Notes: a model not told the origin generated them from the sequence alone. A stretch of 55,099 nucleotides of DNA from Anaerobranca californiensis DSM 14826 (GCF_900142275.1 NZ_FRAI01000014.1:1-55099), one strand, 5' to 3'; positions 16,413-25,321 are shown, counted from the first letter of the stretch. Made by a program: numbers and translations.

Positions 16413-17564
16413 GTGACAAAGGTGGAATTACTTAAAATATTGTTAGATAACTATATAATTTTAAAAGAAGAAAACCGAGATTTATATTATGATATCAAAG
16501 ATAACTACAAAAATTTTAAAACATTTGTTGAAGAAAAACTTGGATACAATTTAATAATTCATCAGGATTTTATCAAATTAGAAAAGTTCCCTGGAAGGGT
16601 AGAAAGTTGGATGGGGATTGAGGAGTTTAAAGATAAATTAGACTACTGTTTTTTTATTCTTCTTTTGATGTTCTTAGAAGATAAAGGTAAGGAAGAACAA
16701 TTTATTTTGTCATCTTTCATCGATTATATTAACGGAAATTTTGAACTGGAAAAGATCGATTGGACTATTTATTCTAATAGAAGATCATTGATCCGGACTT
16801 TGAAATTTGCTCAAAAAATATATTTAATTAAAGTTACAGATGGGGAAGAACAAAACTTTGCCGATAATGAAGGGGGAGAAGTCCTATATGAAAACACCGG
16901 GATTTCTAAATATGTAGTCAGGACCTTTCCAGTAGATATTTCCCAGGCAAAGGGGATAGATGACTTAATGAACTTTACCCCCGATTTTGTCGATGAACAA
17001 AGGGGAGTATTTAGAAGGTACAGGGTTTATCAGACTTTGGTAATGAACCCCGTTATGTATAACAACGGAGCTGATGATCAAGATTTTGCTTATGTGAAAA
17101 ATTATCATTCAAGGATTAGGGAAGATTTGGAAGGATATTTGAATTGGAACCTCCATGTTCATCGAGAAGGGGCGTTAGTCCTTTTAGAAGAAGGGGAAAG
17201 GGGAAAAAATACTTTTCCCAACTCTTTAGGGGTTTCCGATATAGTGTTGTTATTTAATAAAAGGATATTAGATTTACTAAAAGGGGGAAAACTTTTTTTA
17301 GAAAAGGATTCCTGTATCCATTTGAATAAAGAACAGTTGATTGATATTTTAGAATGTATTAAAAGGGAAAAAAGTAAAGGTTGGAGTAAAGAATACCGGG
17401 AGGGAACGACAGCATATCTAGTGGAGGAACTTCTGGAGTTTATGAAGGGTTATAATATGCTAGAAGAAAAGGATGGGAAAATCCTATTAAAACCTTTGAT
17501 AGGGAAAATAGTTGGAGACTATCCCGAAGATTTTTTAGAAAAGGATGGGGAAGATGGCAGATAG
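16413..17564 (+). CDS. jetB: Wadjet-like JetB (MukE-type subunit)
   Basis: 383 residues. The segment FRRYRVYQTLVMNPVMYNN and the following SRIREDLEGYLNWNLHVHRE (about 205-252) match my memory of the DUF2398/TIGR02678 family, the JetB of type III Wadjet, a winged-helix MukE-like partner of JetA. In the complex it sits on the kleisin and helps gate the SMC ring. GTG 16413 is used; GTG 16422, with AAGGGTG 6 bases upstream, is an equal alternative. Its 3' end overlaps the jetC start by 11 bases, which supports a stoichiometric complex. Confidence 0.72.
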   Translation: MTKVELLKILLDNYIILKEENRDLYYDIKDNYKNFKTFVEEKLGYNLIIHQDFIKLEKFPGRVESWMGIEEFKDKLDYCFFILLLMFLEDKGKEEQFILSSFIDYINGNFELEKIDWTIYSNRRSLIRTLKFAQKIYLIKVTDGEEQNFADNEGGEVLYENTGISKYVVRTFPVDISQAKGIDDLMNFTPDFVDEQRGVFRRYRVYQTLVMNPVMYNNGADDQDFAYVKNYHSRIREDLEGYLNWNLHVHREGALVLLEEGERGKNTFPNSLGVSDIVLLFNKRILDLLKGGKLFLEKDSCIHLNKEQLIDILECIKREKSKGWSKEYREGTTAYLVEELLEFMKGYNMLEEKDGKILLKPLIGKIVGDYPEDFLEKDGEDGR

Positions 17565-20500
17565 ATGGTTATTAAATAAATTAGGGTTGGTAAATTTTTG
17601 GTACTATGATGAAGAGGAGTTTGAACTAGAAGATGGCAAACTACTTTTAAGGGGAGCCAATGGTTCTGGGAAATCAGTGACTATGCAGAGTTTTATTCCC
17701 CTGCTTTTAGATGGGAACAAAAGGCCAGAAAGGATAGACCCCTTTGGTACTTCCGCCAGAAGGATAGAAAATTATCTCCTTATGAAGGAAGGGGAAAATG
17801 AAAGAACCGCCTACCTTTATATAGAATTTAAAAAGGGTGATAGATACCTTACTTTTGGCATGGGGTTAAAAGGGGTTAAAGGTAAGCCTGTAGATTCCTG
17901 GTATTTTATTATTACCGATGGTAGAAGGGTAAAAAAAGATTTTTTCCTTTACCTAGATAAAGGATATGAAAAGATCCCATTAACAAAGAGGGAACTTAAA
18001 AATCGCTTAGGTGAAGGAAACTTTTATACTGAGAGTCAAAAGGAGTACAAAGGAAAGGTCAACGAATTTTTATATGGTTTCAGTGACCTTGATGATTTTG
18101 ATGAATTGATGGATTTACTTATCAATATCCGCAGCCCTAAACTTTCTAAAGATTTTAAACCTACCACTATATACGGTATTTTAGAGAACTCTTTGAGACA
18201 GTTAACGGAAGATGATCTCCGTCCTATGTCGGAAGCCTTGGAAAACATGGATAATATTGGCGAAAGGATAAATAGGCTAGAAGAATCATTAAAAGCTTTA
18301 AAGGGGTTAGCTACCCCTTATGAGAACTACAACATTTATATAGTTTATGAAAAGGCTAAAGGATATTTAGAGAAATATCGGGAAATCCAAAGGTTAAACA
18401 AACAAATAAATGATTTGACAGAAGAGGTAGTAAAAGGGCAAAAAGAAGGTCAAAGATTAACAGAACAATTGGCAGAACTTAAAAATGAGTTGGCACTAGC
18501 AGAAGAAAAACTTAAGGAATTTGCCCGGAGTGATATTAAAGATGTCCGGGATGAATTGGAAAAAATAACTATAGAATTAGAGGAAGGGTACCGGAATAAA
18601 AAGGGTAAAAATGAAGAGCTAGAACGGAAAAAAGGGTTGCTTAGGGAAAAGGAATTAGATAAAGATAAATATAATTCCCGGTTAAGGGAAATTGTAGAGC
18701 AAATAGCTGTGTTACTATCAGAACTAGATGATTACGGAAAAGAAAGTTCTTATGAAGGCCACTGGCTATATAAAGAAGATCTTAATTTAAAGATGTTAGC
18801 AGAGGGAGCAAAGGAACATCGAAAAAAAATTAAAAGGGGTAAAGGGGTATTAGAAAAATATGAAGGGAAAAAAAGGGATATGGAAAAACTGTTACAAAAG
18901 GGGGATAGAGTAAAAAGGGAGATAGATAGTGCTGAAAACAAGCTGCGGGAAAGTGAAGAATATTTAACCCAAGTTAAAGAAGAATATGTGGAAAATGTTG
19001 TGAATTGGAGCAAAAACAACATGTTTATGGTTTTAGAGGACAGCATTTTTCAACAAATATCTAAAGACGTCTTTTCTTTGGAAAATAGAGAAGGGTTATC
19101 TTCCTTGAATAACAGAGTAGTAGACTTATACCATAGGCTCAAAGGGAATAGAACGGGGCAAATAGAGGTATGTAATGTAACTATTAAAGGATATGAGGAG
19201 AAGATAGAGGAGTTAATGGTCAAAATTCAGCAGTTAGAAGCAGGAAAAGAAATTGAATTTCCTAAAGATCAAGAAGTTATTAAAAATAGGGAAAGATTAA
19301 AAGAAATGGGGATTCCTTTCCTTCCCTTTTACAAAGGGGTAGATTTTAAAGGTGAAATATGTGAAGAAATTAAAACTAAAGTGGAAGCTGCCCTACTAGA
19401 TATGGGGATTTTAGATGGATTGATCATCCCGGAAAAATATAAAAATCTAATTTTTGAAGCCGATGGCGGTTGTGATAAATATCTTTTTCCAGAACCTTCT
19501 TTTTTGAGTCATAATATTAGTCAATATTTAAAGGTAGATTCAACGGAACTGAATGGTGAGATTACCTTTGAAGATGTTGAAATGGTGCTACAAAGCATTC
19601 AACTGGAAAATAACGGTATCACTTATGTAGATGAAAAGGGGAATTACGGTATCGGTGTAATTAGGGGTAAAGGGAAAAAAGAATATAGTTTAAAATATAT
19701 TGGAGAATCGGCTAGAAAAAATCACCGTCTTAAGGAGATAGCACTGTTAAAAGAAAAAATTGAGGAATATCAAAGGTTAATAGATGGAGAAAAGGAAAAA
19801 ATAGCTCTGCTAACTGGAGAAATTGAAAAAATAGAAAAAGAGTTAAAGATTTATCCTTCAAGTGGTGATATTTTAAAGGGAATGGAAATTGTCGATGAAG
19901 AAAGGGATAACCTTAATAAACTGCAAAGGGAATTAAAGGGCATTTTAGAAGAAAAAGAGGAACTAGCTAAAGAATTAGAAGAGCTCAAAAAAGAAGTGTT
20001 TACAATCACTGAAGGATTAACTATTGAAAAAACTGTTCAAAGTTATTTAATGGCGGAACAGGGGATAGAAGACTATATCTTTACATTGAATGATTTACAA
20101 ACTTTGCTCAATAGTAAAAAGGATACGGAAGAGTTGTTGACTACAACTGAGGAAAGGGTTAGGGAATTAGAAGATGATTTAGATAGAATTTTAGGGGAAT
20201 TAGATAGGTTATATAAATTTATTAAGGATAAGGAACTTAGAAAACAGGCATGTGAACAGCGGTTAGCAGAACTGGGATATGAAGAACTAAAAAGGGAAAT
20301 AGATTTTTGTTATCAAATAAAAGAAAAAAATCCCAGAGAAATTGAAAGATGTAATATTGACAAGGCAAGGTTAGAGGAACGGCTTAACAATTTCCAAAAG
20401 AGAATTTCTGAAATAACAGAACAACTAGAGAAAGAAGAAAAATTCTTAGCAGTTTATCGGGACATTTTAGAAAAGGAAGTACAATTAGGTTATGTATTTA

Positions 20501-21600
20501 CTCAAGATAAGGCTAAAGATTTATATGAACTTTCCTTAAAGATAGAAAAGGATTATTCATATATAGCAAAAAAAAGTAAAGGAGAGTATGAAGACAATCT
20601 TTATCAAAGTTTTTTAAGGAACAACGGTATTTTACGGGATTATTTCCCGAAATTTACTACTATAAATTTATCCACCATAGGTGACGGTAGTGAGACTTTA
20701 GATGATAAATATCAACAATTGTATAATGAAAGTAGTAGAAAAGATTATCGTTTTAGAGTAGAAGGAAAAGAAGTTGACCTATTTTTGTTAACTGAAAGGA
20801 TAAGTAAAGAATTAGAAGAAAACCAACTACTTCTTACCGATAAAGAAAAGGAGTTTTTCCAAAATATTTTAATAAAAACAGTTTCTAAAAAAGTTAGTGC
20901 TAAAATCCATCATTCTAGGAATTGGATTAAAAGAATGAATATAATTATGGGTTCAATGAACACATCTAGTACCCTCAAATTAAGTTTAAAATGGGTAGCT
21001 AAAAAGGCAGATAATGAATTACAATTAGATACTAACAGGTTAATCGAAATTTTAGAAAAAGAAGTGATTGAAGCTAAAGATATAGAACATTTATCTCAAC
21101 ACTTTTCTTCAAGGGTTAGGGAGATTTTACGGCAAAGTGAAGATGGTGAGAGGAAAAATTATTATACAGTAATAAAAGAGATTTTAGATTATCGGAAATG
21201 GTATGAGTTTAAACTCTACAGTAGTAAAGAAGGGGAAAGGGAAAAGGAACTAACAAATAATGCCTTTTATCAATTAAGTGGTGGTGAAAAGGCTATGGCT
21301 ATGTACGTTCCCCTCTTTACCGCAGTCTATTCCCGTTACGACAAAGCAAAAAAGGATTGTCCTAGGATTGTGGCATTAGATGAAGCCTTTGCCGGTGTAG
21401 ATGAAGAAAATATCCGGGATATGTTTAGGGTGTTAAAGGAGATGGATTTAGATTACCTATTAAATTCCCAGGTGTTGTGGGGGACTTACGACACAGTAGA
21501 AAATTTAGCTATTGCCCAAATAGAAAGGCCGGACAATTCAGAATACGTCTGTGTCAGCCGTTATCTGTGGAAAGGCAAAGAAATAAAATATTTAGGATAG
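17554..21600 (+). CDS. jetC: Wadjet-like JetC (SMC ATPase)
   Basis: 1348 residues with classic SMC/MukB architecture. The N-terminal ATPase half has Walker A GANGSGKS (about 34-41) and a DPFG...RRIENYL region typical of TIGR02680. Two long coiled-coil arms follow (about 270-520 and 720-1010) around a hinge-like globular region (about 570-700). The C-terminal head half has signature LSGGE (about 1240) and Walker B RIVALDEAFAG (about 1269-1279). It would drive DNA loop extrusion by the Jet complex. ATG 17554 is chosen over ATG 17545 because AAGGA (17541-17545) then has 8-base spacing. It overlaps jetB by 11 bases and precedes jetD by 9. Confidence 0.9.
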   Translation: MADRWLLNKLGLVNFWYYDEEEFELEDGKLLLRGANGSGKSVTMQSFIPLLLDGNKRPERIDPFGTSARRIENYLLMKEGENERTAYLYIEFKKGDRYLTFGMGLKGVKGKPVDSWYFIITDGRRVKKDFFLYLDKGYEKIPLTKRELKNRLGEGNFYTESQKEYKGKVNEFLYGFSDLDDFDELMDLLINIRSPKLSKDFKPTTIYGILENSLRQLTEDDLRPMSEALENMDNIGERINRLEESLKALKGLATPYENYNIYIVYEKAKGYLEKYREIQRLNKQINDLTEEVVKGQKEGQRLTEQLAELKNELALAEEKLKEFARSDIKDVRDELEKITIELEEGYRNKKGKNEELERKKGLLREKELDKDKYNSRLREIVEQIAVLLSELDDYGKESSYEGHWLYKEDLNLKMLAEGAKEHRKKIKRGKGVLEKYEGKKRDMEKLLQKGDRVKREIDSAENKLRESEEYLTQVKEEYVENVVNWSKNNMFMVLEDSIFQQISKDVFSLENREGLSSLNNRVVDLYHRLKGNRTGQIEVCNVTIKGYEEKIEELMVKIQQLEAGKEIEFPKDQEVIKNRERLKEMGIPFLPFYKGVDFKGEICEEIKTKVEAALLDMGILDGLIIPEKYKNLIFEADGGCDKYLFPEPSFLSHNISQYLKVDSTELNGEITFEDVEMVLQSIQLENNGITYVDEKGNYGIGVIRGKGKKEYSLKYIGESARKNHRLKEIALLKEKIEEYQRLIDGEKEKIALLTGEIEKIEKELKIYPSSGDILKGMEIVDEERDNLNKLQRELKGILEEKEELAKELEELKKEVFTITEGLTIEKTVQSYLMAEQGIEDYIFTLNDLQTLLNSKKDTEELLTTTEERVRELEDDLDRILGELDRLYKFIKDKELRKQACEQRLAELGYEELKREIDFCYQIKEKNPREIERCNIDKARLEERLNNFQKRISEITEQLEKEEKFLAVYRDILEKEVQLGYVFTQDKAKDLYELSLKIEKDYSYIAKKSKGEYEDNLYQSFLRNNGILRDYFPKFTTINLSTIGDGSETLDDKYQQLYNESSRKDYRFRVEGKEVDLFLLTERISKELEENQLLLTDKEKEFFQNILIKTVSKKVSAKIHHSRNWIKRMNIIMGSMNTSSTLKLSLKWVAKKADNELQLDTNRLIEILEKEVIEAKDIEHLSQHFSSRVREILRQSEDGERKNYYTVIKEILDYRKWYEFKLYSSKEGEREKELTNNAFYQLSGGEKAMAMYVPLFTAVYSRYDKAKKDCPRIVALDEAFAGVDEENIRDMFRVLKEMDLDYLLNSQVLWGTYDTVENLAIAQIERPDNSEYVCVSRYLWKGKEIKYLG

Positions 21601-21609
21601 GTGGGATAA

Positions 21610-22914
21610 ATGGAGGATAAATTAGAAAGTTTAGAGTGGGAAATGGCCCTTTTTCTTAAAAACAATCAAAAAAGATATGGTAGGTTTATGGAAAAGATCA
21701 AAGAAAAATACCAATCATTAGGGGTTATTGGCGGTACAATAATTATTAAAAATATCAATGATGAAGAAAGGAATTTATTGTGTAAAATTGACAGTAAATA
21801 TTTAGAAGGAAAGGATTGTAAGATAACTGTAAAAAAGTTCTTTGGGATTTTTAACAATACTAAATTTGCCCAATGTGACTTTGAAGATGTTTTGAAACTG
21901 TACTTTGATAATAACTTGCAAACTAGCAAAGAGCGGCAAAGGATAAAGGAGGAAAATAAAGAAAAGTTTTTCCAAGGGATATTAGATGAGTTTTCTAACA
22001 CTCCCGGTGGAAATTGGTTAAAAAATGTTTTGTCTCAAAAGGAGTATGGTTATCAAAGGATCATTAGGGAGTATGAGGAAGATAAAGGTAATTTAAAAAC
22101 AGTATTACAAAGGGTGATAGTAGGGTTAAATACCCTGTATAATTTTGATAAAAAGGAAAGATTAGCTATTTTTTCTTCTAAAATCACCAAAGACCCCCAC
22201 TTTTTTGATGATGGCACTTTAGCAGGTCAGTTGCTACTGTATGGGTTAGCCTATTTTTCAAAAATCTCTTTTCCAGAAAATAGTGAAGAAAAAATTGAGT
22301 TGTTATATAGCTATGGACTGTTTAAAGATGAAGTTTCCAATTATACCCTATGTGGAAATATTGAGGCTTTTACCTCTGACGGTAAACACCTTGGTATAGA
22401 AGGATTTGTTGTTAAAGGTGAACCTATTCAGTTAAATCTTTGGAATTTAGCAGCACTCAAAAAAATTACTTGTCGAAAGGATGTTATCTTTGTTTTTGAA
22501 AACCCCTCTGTTTTTAGTGAAGTATTGTTAAAAACAAAAAATTTAAAACCCTCCTTATTATGTACAGCAGGGGTAGTAAAACTAGCTTCATTGGCATTTT
22601 TAGATAAAGTTGTAGAACATGGAGGTAAAATATATTATTCTGGGGATTTTGATCCAGAAGGGCTGCTTATAGGGGATAAATTAAAAAAGAGGTATAATGA
22701 AAACCTGATTTTTTGGAGATATGACATTGAAAATTATTTTAACTCTTTATCTACAAAGGCTTTCGATGATCAACGGAGAAAAAAGTTGGAAAAGATTACT
22801 TCATCAGAATTAACAGGATTAGTTAATGAAATGGCAAAAAAGGGTTTGTGTGGATATCAAGAACTCTTGATAGATTATTATCTTCAGGATATTTCCTGTT
22901 TTTTAGACCTTTAA
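21610..22914 (+). CDS. jetD: Wadjet-like JetD (TOPRIM nuclease)
   Basis: 434 residues. The C-terminal part holds a TOPRIM fold: an acidic strand VIFVFENPS (about 295-303), then LLCTAGVVKLASLAFLD, then the DxD motif in YYSGDFDPEGL (about 341-351). This order matches the DUF2399/TIGR02679 JetD of type III Wadjet, a topoisomerase-VI-like nuclease that cuts the DNA captured by JetABC. The N-terminal half (about 1-200) is helical and unassigned. The start has AGGTGGG about 5 bases upstream, 9 bases after the jetC stop. A terminator overlaps the stop codon, closing the island. Confidence 0.8.
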   Translation: MEDKLESLEWEMALFLKNNQKRYGRFMEKIKEKYQSLGVIGGTIIIKNINDEERNLLCKIDSKYLEGKDCKITVKKFFGIFNNTKFAQCDFEDVLKLYFDNNLQTSKERQRIKEENKEKFFQGILDEFSNTPGGNWLKNVLSQKEYGYQRIIREYEEDKGNLKTVLQRVIVGLNTLYNFDKKERLAIFSSKITKDPHFFDDGTLAGQLLLYGLAYFSKISFPENSEEKIELLYSYGLFKDEVSNYTLCGNIEAFTSDGKHLGIEGFVVKGEPIQLNLWNLAALKKITCRKDVIFVFENPSVFSEVLLKTKNLKPSLLCTAGVVKLASLAFLDKVVEHGGKIYYSGDFDPEGLLIGDKLKKRYNENLIFWRYDIENYFNSLSTKAFDDQRRKKLEKITSSELTGLVNEMAKKGLCGYQELLIDYYLQDISCFLDL

Positions 22915-22937
22915 AGACCTTTTTAGGTCTTTTTTCT
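22913..22937 (+). terminator. Terminator closing the defence-type island
   Basis: 8-bp stem AAAGACCT/AGGTCTTT, 4-base T loop and T-tail. It is the first terminator seen after 11711, consistent with one long transcript for the six genes. Confidence 0.85.
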
Positions 22938-22948
22938 CTATAATTTAG

Positions 22949-22973
22949 AGGATTTTGTTAATCTTTGTCGAAA
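22949..22973 (+). promoter_or_regulatory. Sigma-H-type promoter variant
   Basis: AGGATTT (22949-22955), 14 bases, GAAA (22970-22973). The -35 is perfect; the -10 has one change from GAAT. It is about 60 bases before the SH3-protein start. Confidence 0.5.
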
Positions 22974-23035
22974 GTAAAGTTATCCCAAATTTTTAGTAAA
23001 GTAACCAGATGGTAAAAGGTTTTGGAGGGATATTT

Positions 23036-23491
23036 ATGGAAAGACCGAAATTGACTATTGTTTTAATAATATTATTGATATTGACCTTGATAGGGATTGT
23101 TATAGGTAATCAAAAATGGGTAGCCAGCAGCAGGGTAAAGGCAGGGGAGTATCCTTTAGACCCACCCAGAACTGAAAGGGACAATAAAGATATAGCAGAA
23201 GAAAATGAAGATGAAGAAATAGAAGATGATGAAACCGTTGATGAAGAGGAGCAACCTAAATCTATTGCCGAAAGGGAAGGGATAGTTCCTTTAGATAAAG
23301 TGATGTATTCCACTGTATCTTTGATAGTCAGGGCTGATGCCACAACGGACAGTGAAAGAATAGGTAGTTACAGTCCCGGCCAACAGGTAATGGTAACTGG
23401 GAAAGTAAACAATGGTTGGTACAGAGTAGATTATATGGGTCGAGAAGCTTATGTTTATGGAGTCTATTTGTCAGATAATCCCTCTAGATAA
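23036..23491 (+). CDS. Membrane-anchored SH3-domain protein
   Basis: 151 residues. A single N-terminal membrane helix (about 7-26) with Arg/Lys before it makes this a signal anchor. A very acidic linker (about 55-80) and a bacterial SH3 domain (about 93-148; VSLIVRADATTDSERIG, NNGWYRVDY, AYVYGVYL) follow. Such SH3b domains bind peptidoglycan, so it probably sits outside the membrane against the wall. No enzyme domain is fused. ATG 23036 has GGAGGG 7-8 bases upstream; an upstream ATG at 23009 lacks one. The gene is alone between terminators and has a sigma-H-type promoter, hinting at a stationary-phase or sporulation role. Confidence 0.8.
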   Translation: MERPKLTIVLIILLILTLIGIVIGNQKWVASSRVKAGEYPLDPPRTERDNKDIAEENEDEEIEDDETVDEEEQPKSIAEREGIVPLDKVMYSTVSLIVRADATTDSERIGSYSPGQQVMVTGKVNNGWYRVDYMGREAYVYGVYLSDNPSR

Positions 23492-23530
23492 AAATCTTCC
23501 TAAAAAAAGGAAGATTTTTTTTATTTTTTT
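23490..23530 (+). terminator. Rho-independent terminator
   Basis: 11-bp stem AAAAATCTTCC/GGAAGATTTTT, 8-base loop, very long T-run. Confidence 0.9.
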
Positions 23531-23532
23531 TC

Positions 23533-23561
23533 TTGCAATAGAACATATGTTCGGTTAAAAT
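23533..23561 (+). promoter_or_regulatory. Sigma-A promoter with a perfect LexA (SOS) box in its spacer
   Basis: TTGCAA (23533-23538), 17 bases, TAAAAT (23556-23561). The spacer holds GAACATATGTTC (23541-23552), a perfect 12-base palindrome that fits the Firmicutes LexA/DinR box (GAAC-N4-GTTC). LexA bound here would block RNA polymerase directly, so the gene at 23593 should be induced by DNA damage. Confidence 0.8.
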
Positions 23562-23592
23562 ATAAATTAATATAGGGAGGAGGGTTAAATAG

Positions 23593-24159
23593 ATGGAAAA
23601 AAACGATTTAAAAGAATTAATTAAAGATATCTCTGCGATTATACCCCTTTACTTAGAGGGAATAGGCAATGCCAGTAAAATCTGTTTAAAGAATAAGGAA
23701 GAGAGGCTAGATAAACGGGATAGTAAAAAAATAGTAGCTGAATTAGCGGCACTGATGGCAGTGGATTTGATGGGATTGAAGAAATTTGTCAAACTAAACC
23801 TACAAATTAGAAACAACATCCCCTTACCGTTAAACCCAGAACTTTTACTTGTTCCTATTAGGGTGAGGAAGCCATTGATTTCAAGGGATAGTGCAACTGG
23901 CTATTTTAATTACTTTTCCATTAAAGATGTTGTAGAAAGGGGAAGGTTTGCCCATATTGTTTTAGAAAATGGTGAAGAAATAGCTACTATTCAGCGGGAA
24001 CGGACTATTCGCAACACAATTCTCTTTTCCCAGCTAGTCTATAGTAAATGGCGGCAGGTTTATGTAAATCCCTATGTTAAAGGGGTGGGAAAGGAACTGT
24101 ACAATTCAGCTAAGTTAGAGATGATTAGAAATATAATGGAAGATGAATTAGATTATTAG
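23593..24159 (+). CDS. ComK-like protein, predicted SOS-controlled
   Basis: 188 residues, soluble. The middle part (LLLVPIRVRKPLISRDSATG, about 79-98, then YFNYFSIKDV and a strand ending ENGEEI) resembles in order and spacing the core of ComK proteins, which activate DNA-uptake genes. The similarity is weak and recognised by eye. The N-terminal 75 residues have a helical, charged character unlike B. subtilis ComK. It has a strong ribosome site (GGGAGGAGGG) and its promoter contains a perfect LexA box. The flagellar fliS gene follows after 85 bases with its own promoter. If not ComK-like, it is an unknown DNA-damage-inducible protein. Confidence 0.5.
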   Translation: MEKNDLKELIKDISAIIPLYLEGIGNASKICLKNKEERLDKRDSKKIVAELAALMAVDLMGLKKFVKLNLQIRNNIPLPLNPELLLVPIRVRKPLISRDSATGYFNYFSIKDVVERGRFAHIVLENGEEIATIQRERTIRNTILFSQLVYSKWRQVYVNPYVKGVGKELYNSAKLEMIRNIMEDELDY

Positions 24160-24181
24160 TAACAATTTTCTCCTTTCCCTT

Positions 24182-24207
24182 TAAGTTTTTTCTTTTTTTA
24201 CCGATAT
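24182..24207 (+). promoter_or_regulatory. Sigma-D (FliA-type) flagellar promoter
   Basis: TAAG (24182-24185), 14 bases, ACCGATAT (24200-24207), against the consensus TAAA-N15-GCCGATAT. It lies 37 bases before fliS, a late flagellar gene, as expected. Confidence 0.75.
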
Positions 24208-24244
24208 ATTATTTATAACAAATATATTTTATGGGGGGAAAAAG

Positions 24245-24628
24245 ATGCTGAATAATCCTTATCAACAATATCGTCAAACTCAAATACAAACAGCTTCACC
24301 GGGGGAATTGGTTTTAATGTTATACAATGGTGCAATCAAAAACATCAACCTTGCTTTAGAACATTTAGGCAGAGGAGAAAAGGAAGAATTTCGCCAAAAA
24401 ATCGATAAAGCACTGGATATAGTTACAGAATTGATGGTAAATTTAAAACCAGAAGGAGGAGAAATTACTAAAAATTTAAGTTCGTTATATGATTTCGTGA
24501 TCAATAGGTTAATTACCGGTAGTGCTAAATATGATGAAAAGGAAATAAAAGAAGGTCTAAGTATTATTACTGGACTTAGAGATACCTGGAAAGAGATGTT
24601 AGAAGGAACTAAGAAAAAGCTGGAATAA
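24245..24628 (+). CDS. fliS: Flagellin export chaperone FliS
   Basis: 127 residues, the normal length for FliS. The N-terminal NPYQQYRQTQIQTASPGELV and LMLYNGAIKNI segments are typical of the family; the rest is a helical bundle. FliS binds the flagellin C-terminus in the cytoplasm and prevents early assembly. Here it stands apart from flagellin and fliD, which are not in the window; it has its own sigma-D promoter and terminator. In many Clostridia fliS lies close to hpf and secA, as here. Confidence 0.92.
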   Translation: MLNNPYQQYRQTQIQTASPGELVLMLYNGAIKNINLALEHLGRGEKEEFRQKIDKALDIVTELMVNLKPEGGEITKNLSSLYDFVINRLITGSAKYDEKEIKEGLSIITGLRDTWKEMLEGTKKKLE

Positions 24629-24658
24629 ATTTATTGAAGAATAAATAAAATATTTTAA

Positions 24659-24698
24659 GAAAAATCCTTTTATTTTGTACAGAATAGAAGGATTTTTC
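24659..24698 (+). terminator. Terminator of fliS
   Basis: 11-bp perfect stem GAAAAATCCTT/AAGGATTTTTC with an 18-base loop. Its 3' arm also supplies the -35 box of the next promoter. Confidence 0.8.
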
Positions 24699-24713
24699 AA
24701 ATTTATGGTGAAT
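24689..24713 (+). promoter_or_regulatory. Sigma-H-type promoter of hpf
   Basis: AGGATTT (24689-24695), exactly 14 bases, GAAT (24710-24713), 39 bases before the hpf ATG. In B. subtilis the hpf homologue yvyD is a known SigH target, which independently supports the call. Confidence 0.75.
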
Positions 24714-24752
24714 ATTATTAATTAACACCTAATAAAAGGAGTTGAGGTATCT

Positions 24753-25289
24753 ATGAAGATTATTACAAGGGGTAAAAACATTCCAGTAACAGAAGGATTA
24801 AAGCAACATGTAGAAAAGAGGATTGGCAAGTTAGAAAAGTATTTTGATGAAAATACCGAAGCTCAAGTTACTTTAAGTGTAACCAAAGATTCCCATATTG
24901 TAGAGGTAACGGTGTTACTAAACGGTGGATTATTGTTAAGGGCAGAGGAAGAATCTCAAGATATGTACGCTTCCATCGATATGGTAATAGAAAAGTTAGA
25001 AAGGCAAACGAGGAAATATAAAACCCGGGTAAATAGAAAAGCCCGACAAGAAAGCATCAAAGACATTATCGGGGATTCTGCCGTTAAGGTAGAAGAAGAT
25101 ATAGATGAACCTAAAGTCGTTAGAGTTAAAAAATTTAATATGAAACCCATGGTTGTAGAAGAGGCTATTTTACAGATGGATTTATTAGGCCATGACTTCT
25201 TTGTCTTTGTAAATGGAGAAACCGATGATATTAATGTAGTTTATCGCAGGAAAAATGGGGATTACGGTTTAATTGAGCCTCAATATTAA
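24753..25289 (+). CDS. hpf: Long-form ribosome hibernation promoting factor
   Basis: 178 residues: an N-terminal HPF/RaiA domain (about 1-100; ITRGKNIPVTEGLKQHVEKR) joined by an acidic linker to the C-terminal dimerisation domain (about 120-178; KPMVVEEAILQMDLLGHDFFVF). The long form joins two 70S ribosomes into inactive 100S particles in resting cells. AAGGAG precedes the ATG. It has its own sigma-H-type promoter and terminator, and lies upstream of secA and prfB as in many Firmicutes. Confidence 0.95.
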   Translation: MKIITRGKNIPVTEGLKQHVEKRIGKLEKYFDENTEAQVTLSVTKDSHIVEVTVLLNGGLLLRAEEESQDMYASIDMVIEKLERQTRKYKTRVNRKARQESIKDIIGDSAVKVEEDIDEPKVVRVKKFNMKPMVVEEAILQMDLLGHDFFVFVNGETDDINVVYRRKNGDYGLIEPQY

Positions 25290-25295
25290 AAAATG

Positions 25296-25321
25296 ACCCA
25301 GTGCTCAGCACTGGGTTTTTT
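25296..25321 (+). terminator. Rho-independent terminator
   Basis: 9-bp stem ACCCAGTGC/GCACTGGGT with a 3-base loop, followed by T6. Confidence 0.9.
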
